Notes under the pieces: generated by a model | What the model was told of the DNA's origin: nothing | The model's input: the letters and a program-made list of their open reading frames with translations, nothing else | The model's database searches: none | Part shown: positions 33,434 to 43,624 of the stretch, piece after piece | Numbering within the stretch: the first letter of the stretch is position 1 | Layout of the letters: every line of letters starts with the position of its first letter | DNA from: Chryseobacterium indologenes | GTDB lineage: Bacteria > Bacteroidota > Bacteroidia > Flavobacteriales > Weeksellaceae | Assembly: GCA_002439165.1 (NCBI GenBank) | Contig: DJTE01000048.1 | Coordinates: forward strand, 21,884 to 85,883 | Length of the DNA: 64,000 bases | Direction: 5' to 3' | Translations under genes and position numbers: made by a program

Positions 33434-33434
33434 T

Positions 33435-33932
33435 TTATCTTCCGAAATCGTCCTGTACTCTTACAATGTCATCTTCATCTGAAGGATTGGATGCATCGGT
33501 ATGCTGCCAGATTTCTGCGACTACTCCCCAGCCATTCAGACCGATCAGCCTGTGCCTTTCACCCTGCTGCAGTTTTACCTGTTCTTTCGGGTGGTATTCT
33601 TTCAGTTCGCCTTCTTCATCTGTTGTACTTCTTTTGATTCCGACAGTTCCTTCCACAACCTGCCAGATTTCGGCTCTGCGGTGGTGATACTGCCAGCTCA
33701 ACCGTGTCTGAGGGGCTACAATAAGGATCTTAGGACTGAGCTTTCCGCTTATTTTCAGGTTATTGACATCAATTCCGTCAAAGTAACGGTTGGCAAAATC
33801 CTGTGCCTGGTTTTCATCGATTACAAAGAAACCTCCCCAGGGTCTTGTGTCGTCTTTTGCGACAAGATTAAACCCCTGTGTACCAAGCATTTTTTCTATT
33901 TTATCGAATATTTCTTTTTTTACTGCACTCAT
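33435..33932 (-). CDS. Cupin protein, type II mannose-6-phosphate isomerase-like
   Basis: This 165-aa single-cupin protein carries metal-binding motif one as WQYHHRRAEIWQVVEGTVG and motif two around QGERHRLIGL. It resembles the C-terminal cupin of type II phosphomannose isomerases, although databases often label such proteins phosphoheptose isomerase. RPWGGFFVIDE near residue 30 also fits isomerase-like cupins. Lying 49 nt after a GH92 mannosidase and a ROK kinase, it plausibly converts mannose-6-phosphate to fructose-6-phosphate (inference). Confidence 0.75.
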   Translation of the reverse strand: MSAVKKEIFDKIEKMLGTQGFNLVAKDDTRPWGGFFVIDENQAQDFANRYFDGIDVNNLKISGKLSPKILIVAPQTRLSWQYHHRRAEIWQVVEGTVGIKRSTTDEEGELKEYHPKEQVKLQQGERHRLIGLNGWGVVAEIWQHTDASNPSDEDDIVRVQDDFGR

Positions 33933-33981
33933 ACCGCTAAACTGCTCTTTAAGATTATTTTAAAAATTAAGTATTGTTTCA

Positions 33982-36252
33982 TTATTCCACAGACATTGAA
34001 TACGGAAAATCTTTTTCCTGTGATCCTCTTTCTTTATTCGGTTTATTATCCATCTGAAAATCCAGCACGGCTCCTTTCATCAGTTCTTTATGGCTTAACC
34101 AGTTTCTGAAATAAGGCTGTGCATTGACTTTCAGAGATTTCACATAGAAATTATCGGCATTATTTTCCGGTGCTTTTATTTCTATTTTCTTTCCGTTTTC
34201 CAGATGGATTATGGCTTCTTTGAATAAGGGGGCTCCCAAAACATACTGATCCGTAGCGGGAGTAACAGGATAAAATCCTAAGGCTGAGAATACGTACCAT
34301 GCAGAAGTCTGCCCGTTGTCTTCATCTCCGCAATAGCCGTCAGGAGTTGCCTGATAGAGTTTATCCAGCACCTGTCTTGTCCAGTACTGTGTTTTGTAGG
34401 GTGCTCCGGCATAGTTGTACAGATAGATCATATGCTGGATCGGCTGATTGCCGTGTGCATACTGTCCCATATTCATGATCTGCATTTCTCGGATCTCGTG
34501 TATGACACTGCCGTAATAGCTGTCATCAAAAACAGGAGGAAGAGAAAATACTTCATCCAGTTTGGCTTCAAATTTCTTTTTACCTCCCATCAGCTTAGAC
34601 AGCCCCTCAATATCCTGAAAAACCGACCATGTATAATGCCAGCTGTTCCCTTCTGTAAAGGCATCCCCCCATTTGAACGGATTGAATGGGGCCTGAAATT
34701 TTCCGTCTTTATTTTTTCCTCTCATCAGTCCGGTTTCCGGATCGAAAAGGTTTTTATAGTTGTAAGCTCTCTGTCTGTAAATATCAATTTCCGAAGCGGG
34801 TTTTCCCAATGCTTTTCCCAGCTGATAGATTGCAAAATCATCATAAGCATATTCTAAAGTTCTGGCTGCATTTTCGTTGATCTTTACGTCGTAAGGAACA
34901 TAGCCCAGTGTATTGTAATACTGAACTCCTCTGCGTCCGACTGCGTCAATAGGACCTTCGTTATTGGCTCCATGTTTAACGGCCTGCCAGAGAGTTTCTA
35001 TGTCGTACCCCTGGAGACCTTTTATGTAAGCATCTGCAACTACTGAAGCGGAATTATTCCCAATCATAATGTCAGAATATCCCGGACTGCTCCATTCAGG
35101 CAGAAATCCTCCTTCCTTGTAGGCATTCACCAATCCCTCCTGCATTTCAGCATTGATACCCGGATACACCAGGTTCAGGAATGGATACAGGGCACGGAAA
35201 GTATCCCAGAATCCGGTTCCGGCAAACATTTTTCCATCCAGGATCTTGCTGTTGTAGGGACTCCAGTGCTTTATTCTGTTCTGAGCATCAATTTCGTATA
35301 GTTTCTGCGGAAAGAACAGCGTTCTGTACAGAGAGGAATAGAATGTCCTCATCTGCTGGTCTGTTCCTCCCTTCACTTCAATTTTACCCAATGTTTTATT
35401 CCAGATATTTTTAGCATCTGTTTTTACCTGTTCAAAATTCCGGTTTCCGATCTCTCTTTTGAGGTTTAGTTCTGCCTGTTCGAAACTGATGAATGAAGAA
35501 GCTACTTTTGCATAAACACTTTCTTTGTTTTTAAGCTTAAATCCTATGACAGCTCCTGTATGTTCGCTGGCCAGTTCCAGCTGTCCGTTTACAAAAGCAT
35601 TATCTTTCCAGACCGTGGTAAGATCGAAATCTTTATCGAACTGAACGACAAAATAGTTTTTAAAGTTTTCATATTTTCCTCTGGCATATTTGGTCGTATA
35701 GCCCAGAATTTTTCTTTCTTTCGGAATGATCTTAATATAGGATCCTTTATTTAAGGCATCAATCACTACATAGGCACTGTCTGTCCTGGGAAAATCAAAT
35801 TTGAAAAAGGCCGCTCTTTCTGTCGGGGTAAGTTCTGTGGTAACGTTAATATCAGCCAGGTACACACTGTAATGATAAGGTTTTGCCACCTCAGCTTTAT
35901 GGCTGAACCAGCTTGCCCGTTCTTCTTCTCTGAATTTTGGTTTACCTACTCCCGGCATAATGGCAAAAGCTCCGTAGTCATTCATCCACGGAGAAGGCTG
36001 ATGGGTCTGTTTAAATCCTTTAATTTTATCGGCATCATAGGTATATGCCCACCCATCGCCCATTTTACCGGTCTGAGGTGTCCAGAGGTTCATTCCCCAG
36101 GGAAGTCCGATTGCCGGATAGGTATTCCCATTGGACAGGGATGGTTTGGATTGGGTACCCATTAAAGGGTTCACATAATCGGCCGGGGACTTATCCTGTC
36201 CCAGTACCCATGTACTCAGTACAATAAAAAAAGATGAAATGATCAATTTCAT
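33982..36252 (-). CDS. GH92 alpha-mannosidase
   Basis: This 756-aa enzyme has a Sec signal (MKLIISSFFIVLSTWVLGQ). The GH92 start motif reads VNPLMGTQSKPSLSNGNTYP, later blocks are GFKQTHQPSPWMNDYG, GTGFWDTFRALYPF and the C-terminal GYCGDEDNGQTSAWYVFSAL with its acidic pair. GH92 enzymes are calcium-dependent inverting exo-alpha-mannosidases acting on alpha-1,2, 1,3 or 1,4 links. The GFKQTHQPS motif differs from the GFSHNHLSG motif of the other GH92 here, so the two may have different linkage preference. It is downstream of the ROK gene by 16 nt. Confidence 0.93.
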   Translation of the reverse strand: MKLIISSFFIVLSTWVLGQDKSPADYVNPLMGTQSKPSLSNGNTYPAIGLPWGMNLWTPQTGKMGDGWAYTYDADKIKGFKQTHQPSPWMNDYGAFAIMPGVGKPKFREEERASWFSHKAEVAKPYHYSVYLADINVTTELTPTERAAFFKFDFPRTDSAYVVIDALNKGSYIKIIPKERKILGYTTKYARGKYENFKNYFVVQFDKDFDLTTVWKDNAFVNGQLELASEHTGAVIGFKLKNKESVYAKVASSFISFEQAELNLKREIGNRNFEQVKTDAKNIWNKTLGKIEVKGGTDQQMRTFYSSLYRTLFFPQKLYEIDAQNRIKHWSPYNSKILDGKMFAGTGFWDTFRALYPFLNLVYPGINAEMQEGLVNAYKEGGFLPEWSSPGYSDIMIGNNSASVVADAYIKGLQGYDIETLWQAVKHGANNEGPIDAVGRRGVQYYNTLGYVPYDVKINENAARTLEYAYDDFAIYQLGKALGKPASEIDIYRQRAYNYKNLFDPETGLMRGKNKDGKFQAPFNPFKWGDAFTEGNSWHYTWSVFQDIEGLSKLMGGKKKFEAKLDEVFSLPPVFDDSYYGSVIHEIREMQIMNMGQYAHGNQPIQHMIYLYNYAGAPYKTQYWTRQVLDKLYQATPDGYCGDEDNGQTSAWYVFSALGFYPVTPATDQYVLGAPLFKEAIIHLENGKKIEIKAPENNADNFYVKSLKVNAQPYFRNWLSHKELMKGAVLDFQMDNKPNKERGSQEKDFPYSMSVE

Positions 36253-36268
36253 AATGTCATTCTGTTAA

Positions 36269-37132
36269 TTAATTCGTGGCTTTTTTCAAAGCATAACCTG
36301 CTGCTCCTAAAATGGCTGCATCTTCAAAAATAGCGGAAATTCTTACAGGAAGATCAATATTATCCTCAGATAAGTTTTTGTGAAGTCTTTCCTCAAAATA
36401 AGGATACATTTTGGCAATGTTTCCGCCTATAACTAAAACTTCCGGCTGATAAGGGCTGATATATTTTACAATGAATTCTGCAAAGGAATCTGCGTACTCA
36501 TCCAATATTTCGGTTTGTATGTTCTGAGGTTTATCCAGCAATTCTTTGGTTCCTGAAATTTCCTGTCCTGTAAGTTCTTTATACCGGTGTACAAACCAGC
36601 GTGTGGCCAGATAATCTTCACTGATAGAATTCCTGAAAGGGGAATCCCAGAGGTCTTCATCAGTAGCCGCTGTTCCGTCATAAAAGGCCGTTCCCAGCCC
36701 TGTTCCCAATGTTATTCCGAAAATTCTGTTACAGTCCTGCACGCAGCCCCCGAAAACTTCTCCTTCCAGAAAGGCTCCGGCATCATTTACAAAATGAATC
36801 TGCTGTTCTGAAACCGCTAATCTTTCAGCCAGCTCTTCTTTAATATTGATTTGGTATATATCAATAAATTTCCCCTGCTGCATCAGGGAAATTCCATTTT
36901 CATAATCGAAGGGTCCCGGCATGGCTATTCCTATTAAAAGGTTTTCTTTCGCAAGCCCTTCTGTAACTTTTTCAACAGCAGAAACCCAGGAAGAAAAGAT
37001 GGTTTCCCGGGAACCAAAGGAATCGACATGTTCCCTGACGTAAGTGGATGCAATGATTTCACGTTTAGCCGGATCTACCTGTGCCATTGTAATATGGGAG
37101 CCGCCGATATCTATTCCTATTATATTTTGCAT
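36269..37132 (-). CDS. ROK family sugar kinase
   Basis: This 287-aa cytoplasmic kinase starts with the phosphate-binding motif IGIDIGGSHITMAQVDP and has GIAMPGPFDYENGI, the catalytic Asp in HFVNDAGAFLEGE and GITLGTGLGTAFYDG. The usual ROK zinc motif CxCGxxGC is not visible in the middle of the protein, as in polyphosphate glucokinase-like members. In this locus mannose or N-acetylhexosamine released from glycans is a likely substrate, but glucose cannot be excluded. The operon continues with GH92 and the cupin. Confidence 0.85.
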   Translation of the reverse strand: MQNIIGIDIGGSHITMAQVDPAKREIIASTYVREHVDSFGSRETIFSSWVSAVEKVTEGLAKENLLIGIAMPGPFDYENGISLMQQGKFIDIYQINIKEELAERLAVSEQQIHFVNDAGAFLEGEVFGGCVQDCNRIFGITLGTGLGTAFYDGTAATDEDLWDSPFRNSISEDYLATRWFVHRYKELTGQEISGTKELLDKPQNIQTEILDEYADSFAEFIVKYISPYQPEVLVIGGNIAKMYPYFEERLHKNLSEDNIDLPVRISAIFEDAAILGAAGYALKKATN

Positions 37133-37184
37133 GATGTTTGTTTTATCCGAATAAAAAAACTGTGACCCAAACGGACAGTAATAG

Positions 37185-37192
37185 CAAAGTTA
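37185..37192 (-). promoter_or_regulatory. -7 box of the ROK-GH92-cupin operon
   Basis: The minus strand reads TAACTTTG, a TAnnTTTG match, 52 nt before the ROK ATG. The gap from the upstream GH18 stop (144 nt) leaves space for a separate promoter. Confidence 0.4.
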
Positions 37193-37276
37193 AGTACTAA
37201 TATACGTCCGTTTCAGGTCCCAGTCAAAAATCCCCTAATTTTTATTTTTTTGTCATGTATTTTATCTTTTCCGGTT

Positions 37277-39688
37277 TTATTTCACGAGTACTTTTCCGGA
37301 TCTCAGGATCTTGTTATCAGAAGAGCTTATTTTATAGATATAAGTTCCTGCGAACAGGTTCTGTGTACCCATAACGGTAATATTTTTATCCACTTTCTGT
37401 GTAATTACCAGTTTTCCTGTCATATCATACAGTGCAACCTCATCTGCTGCCGTATCACTTATGATAAAATGAAGATCACTGCCTTTTTTAACGGGATTCG
37501 GATAGAGATGGCTGTCTGCACTTCCTGATGTGTTTTCTTTTACGGAGAGCTGCTCTGTGCAGGCAACGTCTGTTCTCCAGTTTGTATTGGTCATATTAAC
37601 CATTGTTGCAAAATGTGTATTGGCTGTTGCATCCAAAACTCCGATTCCACTTCCTTCATTCATTTTCCAATTGGCTTCAAGACCGGGCGTATTTGATGCT
37701 ACATTACATTTCTGATCTGAGATCTCCTGTGCCGTCAGTGCTCTTTTCCAGATCCTGAATTCATCTAAAAATCCGTTCAGAGTACGGGAATTATCATAAT
37801 TTCTTCCCAGATAAAGAATACCGTTTGCCGTAAAACTGCCGGAAGCCGTATTGCCGGCATCTTCATTACCATTAATATAAAGTTTCATAGAAGTTCCGTC
37901 ATATACTGCCGCGATATGATACCATGTATTTGTATTAAATGAGGTATTGCTGCTGAGTTTTACCTGGGATGAGCCTAAACTCAGGGTAAACTGCAGTTTA
38001 TTATTGGCCAGATTTCCGTCTCCGAATCTCAGTATCGCAGAATTGTTATCTCCTACTTCAATTCCTGCTACGGAAGAAATATAGGGAAACCCGGTTTTAA
38101 ATGCATTTACTTTTACCCAGCCCTCAATGGTCAGAGCATTACCGCTCAGATCAAATTGTCCGGCATTCAGATATTGGGTACTCCCGTTAAAAGCAATGGA
38201 TCTTGCCCCAGGGCTCTGAACCGGAGCAAAACCACTGTTGAATGCCGTATCTGCTGAATAAGCACTGCTATTTCCACCATTGCATACTGCCTGTACTCTC
38301 CAGACATAACCGGTATTCTCTGTCAGGTTCGGAAGAGTGTAAGAGGTGGTGGAAATATTCTGAACATCTGTCCAGGTTGTGGCAGCGGCTGTTTTATACT
38401 GAAGGTTATAAGATGCTGCAGTTCCTACGGCGTCCCAGGATACTTTAGCGGTATTCCCGAGAAAACGTTCAGATTTTATTCCTGCCGGGACTGCGCATCC
38501 GTTTCCCGAGTTAAACCGTGGTGCAAAAAGATAAATACTGCTAAGTGCTGAAGAGCAGTTGGACTGTATTCTCCAGTCATACTCCGTATTCAGAGTCAGA
38601 TTGCTGATAACAATACTGTTTCCGGAATAATGGGTTCCGGCACTGATCCACGTATTGGAATTGGCCGGTTTATAGTCTATATTATAGGTTTGCGAAGCAT
38701 TGGAAGTCCATTTCAGGGTAGCTGAAGTACCTGCAACATTGGTGGCTTCAAGCCCTAAAGGCGGGTCGCATGCCTGGCCCTGCGTCCATGAGTAGAGCTG
38801 TCCGGTAAGCAGGGTATTTTCATTATAAAGGATATTTGATCCTGTACTTAAATAGCCTGCAACATCCGTAGCTCCCAGGTCATACCACATAAATACGCCA
38901 TAGCCGTCATTTTTGGTATTGGTGGCCAGCGTTGCCAGCGTAGATGCCGGTGTAGACTCAGGATTGGTATTACGTATCCATGTTGCCGCAGCAGAAATTT
39001 TTGTTTTATCAAGCGGAGGAATAGCGGGTGCACTGTAAGTTCCGTAGTAAGCATTCCAGCCGTAATTGATATAATTTCCTGCGGAGTCACCATTGTAACT
39101 CTGCCTTGTGGTGGCCGGACCTATGTAATAAAATGTGATCAGTTTATCTGGCATTGCCGCTTTAAGTTCCTGCAGCAGCATGACAAACGAGCTGCTGTTG
39201 GGCTGTCCTGTTCCGTTATTTCCGTATCCTGCATATTCATCATCCAGATCTACTCCATCCAGGCCATAGGTATAAACGGTATTGGCAATCTGCCTTGCGA
39301 AATCACGGGCAGCTTCACGGTTCGGAAAATTGGAGATTCCGGCTCCCTGATGGTTTCCTAAAATATCCAGCAGGACCTTCATTCCTTTCTGCTGTAATGG
39401 TCTTACGTAGGTATTGACATCATTCAGTACTTTGGTAACATTTCCGTTTCCGGAAATATATGCCCTGTTTTTAGAAACATCATAATTAATGTTTGCGGCA
39501 AAAATAATGGCCACATCAAAAAGCTGCCTTCCACTGTTCTGCAGGGTGTAAGAGCCTGCATTCAGCATATTGCTGTTGTTGACTTCCACATAGCATATTC
39601 CGACAGGGTCAAGCTGCTGTGCTTTGAACAGGGATCCTGCCTGACAAGCCATGAGGATCAGTGCTGCAAGAATGGAGTTTTTCTTCAT
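37277..39688 (-). CDS. T9SS-secreted GH18 endo-beta-N-acetylglucosaminidase with Fn3 and LamG domains
   Basis: Starting at the ATG at 39688 (MKKNSILAALILMA), this is about 803 aa. The order is signal peptide, GH18 domain (about 25-310) with the DGxDxDxE motif in GLDGVDLDDEY, two fibronectin III domains (about 315-400 and 410-495, each with Trp-rich strands), a LamG/concanavalin-like domain (about 510-690, GWVKVNAFKTGFPYIS, YHIAAVYDGTSMKLYING) and a type A T9SS sorting domain (about 720-803). GH18 enzymes of the Endo F/Endo H sort cut the GlcNAc-GlcNAc core of N-glycans, so it is the entry enzyme. A lipobox-like LMAC is probably fortuitous. Confidence 0.88.
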   Translation of the reverse strand: MKKNSILAALILMACQAGSLFKAQQLDPVGICYVEVNNSNMLNAGSYTLQNSGRQLFDVAIIFAANINYDVSKNRAYISGNGNVTKVLNDVNTYVRPLQQKGMKVLLDILGNHQGAGISNFPNREAARDFARQIANTVYTYGLDGVDLDDEYAGYGNNGTGQPNSSSFVMLLQELKAAMPDKLITFYYIGPATTRQSYNGDSAGNYINYGWNAYYGTYSAPAIPPLDKTKISAAATWIRNTNPESTPASTLATLATNTKNDGYGVFMWYDLGATDVAGYLSTGSNILYNENTLLTGQLYSWTQGQACDPPLGLEATNVAGTSATLKWTSNASQTYNIDYKPANSNTWISAGTHYSGNSIVISNLTLNTEYDWRIQSNCSSALSSIYLFAPRFNSGNGCAVPAGIKSERFLGNTAKVSWDAVGTAASYNLQYKTAAATTWTDVQNISTTSYTLPNLTENTGYVWRVQAVCNGGNSSAYSADTAFNSGFAPVQSPGARSIAFNGSTQYLNAGQFDLSGNALTIEGWVKVNAFKTGFPYISSVAGIEVGDNNSAILRFGDGNLANNKLQFTLSLGSSQVKLSSNTSFNTNTWYHIAAVYDGTSMKLYINGNEDAGNTASGSFTANGILYLGRNYDNSRTLNGFLDEFRIWKRALTAQEISDQKCNVASNTPGLEANWKMNEGSGIGVLDATANTHFATMVNMTNTNWRTDVACTEQLSVKENTSGSADSHLYPNPVKKGSDLHFIISDTAADEVALYDMTGKLVITQKVDKNITVMGTQNLFAGTYIYKISSSDNKILRSGKVLVK

Positions 39689-39805
39689 AGTATAATTTTT
39701 TGCTGTTTTAAAATATGCAGTTCCCTGTGCAGACCGGTTATAACCTGTCCTGCATAATGAATACCGCAAAAGAAGAGTAAACGGAGTACTCAGGATCTGA
39801 AATAT

Positions 39806-41233
39806 TTAAGTCAGTAAATCCCGGTTTTCGTTAAATGTTTTCCATAATAATTCTCCAAACAGTGTGTTTGCCCAGGCAAACCAGTCTCTGGTAAATTTCC
39901 TGTCGTTGTCCTTATGGAAGGACTCATGCATAAATCCGGTACCTCCGTGGGTCTTCTGAAGGGTCTGTATACACCATCTGATTTCATTTTTATCTTTGGT
40001 GGTAAGGGCTTTCATAATAATACTCATGGGCCAGATCATATCCAGACCGATATGCGGGCCTCCTATCCCTTCGGCAAGGCTTCCTTTGAAGAAGAAAGGG
40101 TTGTCTTTTGACCATACATATTTCCTGGTATTGAGGTAAACCGGGTCATCAGATTTTACAGCATCCAGATAAGGGAGTCCCAAAAGGCTCGGACAGTTGG
40201 CATCGTCCATCAGATTGTAACTTCCGAATCCGTTGGTTTCAAAAGCATATATTTTCCCATATTCCGGGTGGTTATAAATACCATATTTTTTAACGGCTGC
40301 GTCTACTTCATCTGCAAGACCGTTCAGCTGCGCTGCCAATGTTTTTTCATTTTTGATTTTGGAAACCATTTCTGCTGCCTGACGTAGACTTACTACTGCG
40401 AACAGGTTGGAAGGAATAAGAAATCCATAAATGGTAGCATCATCACTGGGACGGAACATGGAACTGATGAGTCCTACCGGATTTGTGGGATAGCCGTAGC
40501 CGCCCATCGGAACTCCATCGGTAGCCCAGGCCGTGGTACGTTCAAATTTATAAGGACCGAGATCTTTTTTACGCTGCTGTTCAGTAAAAGTCTGTAAGGT
40601 AAGTTTTATTCCTTTCAGCCACTGAGCATCGAAAGGTTTGGTATCTCCGGTTGTTTTCCAGAAATGATAGGCCAGACGAACAGGATAACAAAGTGAGTCT
40701 ATTTCCCATTTTCTCTCATGGATGCCCGGTTTCATATCGGTATGATCGTATTCTTTCCACTTGCTTATTTTCTTGTCATCATTATAGAATGCGTTGGCAT
40801 AAGGGTCTTTAAGGATAAATTCGGTCTGTTTATGAATCACTCCTGAGATCAGCCTGTGCAGCTTCTCATCTTTTTTAGAAAACTGCAGATAAGGAAAAAC
40901 CTGGGCAGAGCTGTCACGAAGCCACATGGCATCGATATCTCCGGTAATCACATAGGTATCCGGAGTTCCGTTAATTTCTTTATAAAAAACAGTTGTATCC
41001 AATGTATTCGGAAAGCAGTTCTCAAAAAGCCACACCAGTTCTTTATTTTTAACATTCTTTCTGAAGGCTGCAATGGCATTTTCTACCGATTCGCTGGTAA
41101 AATGCCTTTTATCTTTCGGAACTCTGACTACTGGAAAATCTTCCACAGCCAGATTTTTAGCAAAAACATTTTGGGTAAACAGCAACCCGGCTCCAGCCAG
41201 TGCGCCTGTTTTAATAAACTTTCTCCTTTCCAT
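39806..41233 (-). CDS. GH125 exo-alpha-1,6-mannosidase
   Basis: This 475-aa protein begins MERRKFIKTGALAGAGLLF, a twin-arginine style signal, so it is probably exported to the periplasm folded. GH125 hallmarks include ITGDIDAMWLRDSSAQVFPY with the acidic WLRD motif, CFPNTLDTTVFY, and the late GGTGFMHESFHKDN and ARDWFAWANTLFGEL-like region. GH125 enzymes remove alpha-1,6-mannose from the N-glycan core. It lies 32 nt after the second GH92 gene, as expected for a high-mannose degradation unit. Confidence 0.93.
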   Translation of the reverse strand: MERRKFIKTGALAGAGLLFTQNVFAKNLAVEDFPVVRVPKDKRHFTSESVENAIAAFRKNVKNKELVWLFENCFPNTLDTTVFYKEINGTPDTYVITGDIDAMWLRDSSAQVFPYLQFSKKDEKLHRLISGVIHKQTEFILKDPYANAFYNDDKKISKWKEYDHTDMKPGIHERKWEIDSLCYPVRLAYHFWKTTGDTKPFDAQWLKGIKLTLQTFTEQQRKKDLGPYKFERTTAWATDGVPMGGYGYPTNPVGLISSMFRPSDDATIYGFLIPSNLFAVVSLRQAAEMVSKIKNEKTLAAQLNGLADEVDAAVKKYGIYNHPEYGKIYAFETNGFGSYNLMDDANCPSLLGLPYLDAVKSDDPVYLNTRKYVWSKDNPFFFKGSLAEGIGGPHIGLDMIWPMSIIMKALTTKDKNEIRWCIQTLQKTHGGTGFMHESFHKDNDRKFTRDWFAWANTLFGELLWKTFNENRDLLT

Positions 41234-41265
41234 TGATTCTTTTTATTTCTTTATTACTTATTAGA

Positions 41266-43500
41266 TTACTGTACGGGTTTACTTCCCATGATAAACTTCA
41301 GCTCTCCTCCGTTCATGATATCGCTGTGATTCAGTTCCCAGCTTTTGTATTCTTTCCCGTTCAGGAATATCTTCTGAACGTATATATTTTTATCGGAAAT
41401 TTTATCAGCAGTGACTGTAAAAGTTTTTCCATTCTCCAGCTTTAAAGAAGCTTTTGGAAACTGGGGAGCTCCTATTGCATATACAGGTTTCCCGGGAGTA
41501 ACGGGATAGAACCCCAGGGAGGAAAAAATATACCATGCCGACATCTGCCCGCAGTCTTCGTTATTTACAATTCCGTCAGGTTTTGCCGTATACATATTAT
41601 CGCGGATATATTTTACCATTCTCTGCGTTTTATGAGGGACGCCTGCATAGTTGTACAGATAAGGAACATGGTGCCCCGGCTCGTCTCCGAATCCCAGAGA
41701 TCCTATGAATCCTGAAATATCTACGTGCTGTTCTCCCTGCATATTCAGTTTTTCGGTAAAAGTTCTGTCCAGCTTTTCCTCAAATCCTTTTTTTCCTCCA
41801 TACAGTTTTATCATTTCACCAATCTGATGCGGAACAAAGAAATCATAGGCCCAGATATTGCCTGAAACCCAGTGCGGCTGAAGTTTTTTCCAGTCGTTCA
41901 AAGGAAAATCAGGGAGAAATTCTCCATTTTTCTGTCTTGGCCAGAAGTGATTATTCTCTGTGTTGAAGGTATTCAGAAAATTCATTGAGCGTTTTCTGTA
42001 TACTTCTGCGTCCTCTTTTTTGCCCAGTTTTTCCGCCAGCTGCTGAATACACCAGTCATCATAGGCATATTCTAAAGTCGCAGAAACAGAAGCTCCGTTC
42101 TCAGAAGGCGAATAGCCTAATTTAATATAGTCATTCAGGCCGCCTCCGCCATCACTGCTGCTCATTTTATCGGTTAATGAAGCATCTTTCATTGCGGCAA
42201 ACGCTTTTTCATGATCAATCCCGGGGACTCCTTTGGAAATGGCATCCCAGATCACTGAGGCACTGTGATATCCCAACATGCAGAAATTGTCATAACCGCA
42301 AAGCTCCCAGATCGGCATATGATCTTTACGGTCTGTATACCTGCTGATGAGAGAATTGGCAAATTCCCTGGTGTGTTTCTGATCCATGATCGTCAGCAGC
42401 GGATGCGTTGCCCTAAAGCCATCCCAGTAAGAATATGTACTGTAATTGGTAAACCATCGGGTATTCATATTTTCTTCTGCTGCGACGTAATCGCCGTTGA
42501 CATCCATATAAAGATTAGGAGCAATAAAGGTATGATAGACTCCTGTATAGAAGATCTTCCGCTGATCATCTGTTCCGCCTGTCACCTGGAATCTGCTGAT
42601 GAGATCTCTCCATGTTTTCTGTGCTGTTTCTTTAGCTCTGGCAAAATCAACATTTCCGGCTTCGGTATCGAAATTTTCCTGTGCACCTTCTGTACTTACC
42701 GGAGACAGGGATACTTTCACTTCTATACTCTCATCTTTTTCTGTGGAAAATCTCACAAATGCTTTGGCATCTTTAGCAAGGGCCATTTTCTCATTATTTC
42801 TGATCTTTCCTTCTGAATACACTCCGTAGGATTTAAAAGGCTTTGAAAACTCCATCACGAAATAGGCAAATCTTTTTCCTCCCCAGCCTGTACTATAACT
42901 GTAACCTTTAATTTTATTATTTCCTTCAATACTTACCAGTGTATGGTATACATTCCCGAATATTTTATTCACAGGGTCAATAATGATATTGGATTCTTCA
43001 CTTTCAGGAAAAGTATATTTATGGAATCCTACTCTTGGTGAAGCGGTCAGCTCGGCCTTGATTCCATAACTGTCAAGCATCACGGAATAATATCCCGGTG
43101 ATGCGGTTTCTTTCTCGTGGCTGAATGTGGAGCGGTATCCTGTTTCAGGCTTATCTTCCGAACCGGGCAGCATTCTGATCTGTCCTATCGTTGGCATTAC
43201 CAGAATATCACCGAGATCTGCCCAGCCGGTTCCGCTAAGGTGGTTATGGCTGAAACCCATGATGGTCTTACTGCTGTAATGATAGCCAGAACACCAATCC
43301 CAGTCACCGCTTTTGGTATTCTGGTCGGGGCTGAGCTGTATCATTCCGAATGGTGTTGTCGCTCCCGGAAAGGTATGCCCATGACCTCCCGTCCCAATGA
43401 ACGGGTCTACCCAGGAAAGAATATCATTATTCTTCAGCTGTGCATTTCCGTGGTGTGAAAGCAGTATTGACATTAAAAATATAAGCAGTTCTTTTTTCAT
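41266..43500 (-). CDS. GH92 alpha-mannosidase
   Basis: This 744-aa GH92 has a Sec signal (MKKELLIFLMSILLSHHGNAQ), VDPFIGTGGHGHTFPGAT and GFSHNHLSGTGWADLGDI at the N-terminus, YWDGFRATHPL and the C-terminal NNEDCGQMSAWYIFSSLG acidic motif. This group with the GHTFPG and SHNHLSG motifs is typical of alpha-1,2-mannosidases acting on high-mannose glycans. It follows the GH130 gene by 124 nt and precedes GH125. Confidence 0.94.
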   Translation of the reverse strand: MKKELLIFLMSILLSHHGNAQLKNNDILSWVDPFIGTGGHGHTFPGATTPFGMIQLSPDQNTKSGDWDWCSGYHYSSKTIMGFSHNHLSGTGWADLGDILVMPTIGQIRMLPGSEDKPETGYRSTFSHEKETASPGYYSVMLDSYGIKAELTASPRVGFHKYTFPESEESNIIIDPVNKIFGNVYHTLVSIEGNNKIKGYSYSTGWGGKRFAYFVMEFSKPFKSYGVYSEGKIRNNEKMALAKDAKAFVRFSTEKDESIEVKVSLSPVSTEGAQENFDTEAGNVDFARAKETAQKTWRDLISRFQVTGGTDDQRKIFYTGVYHTFIAPNLYMDVNGDYVAAEENMNTRWFTNYSTYSYWDGFRATHPLLTIMDQKHTREFANSLISRYTDRKDHMPIWELCGYDNFCMLGYHSASVIWDAISKGVPGIDHEKAFAAMKDASLTDKMSSSDGGGGLNDYIKLGYSPSENGASVSATLEYAYDDWCIQQLAEKLGKKEDAEVYRKRSMNFLNTFNTENNHFWPRQKNGEFLPDFPLNDWKKLQPHWVSGNIWAYDFFVPHQIGEMIKLYGGKKGFEEKLDRTFTEKLNMQGEQHVDISGFIGSLGFGDEPGHHVPYLYNYAGVPHKTQRMVKYIRDNMYTAKPDGIVNNEDCGQMSAWYIFSSLGFYPVTPGKPVYAIGAPQFPKASLKLENGKTFTVTADKISDKNIYVQKIFLNGKEYKSWELNHSDIMNGGELKFIMGSKPVQ

Positions 43501-43624
43501 GATGGTATGCAGGATCTCAAATTTTTTTTAAGATAAGGGATTATTTAGGAATATGAAAATCATAATAACAATATTATATAACAAAATCACAGATTTTACA
43601 GGTCTTATTACACTTTTTATGCTA

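Noticed and set aside
42265..42816. A 183-codon open frame on the plus strand.
   Set aside because: It is antisense to the second GH92 gene, with an odd composition and no motif.
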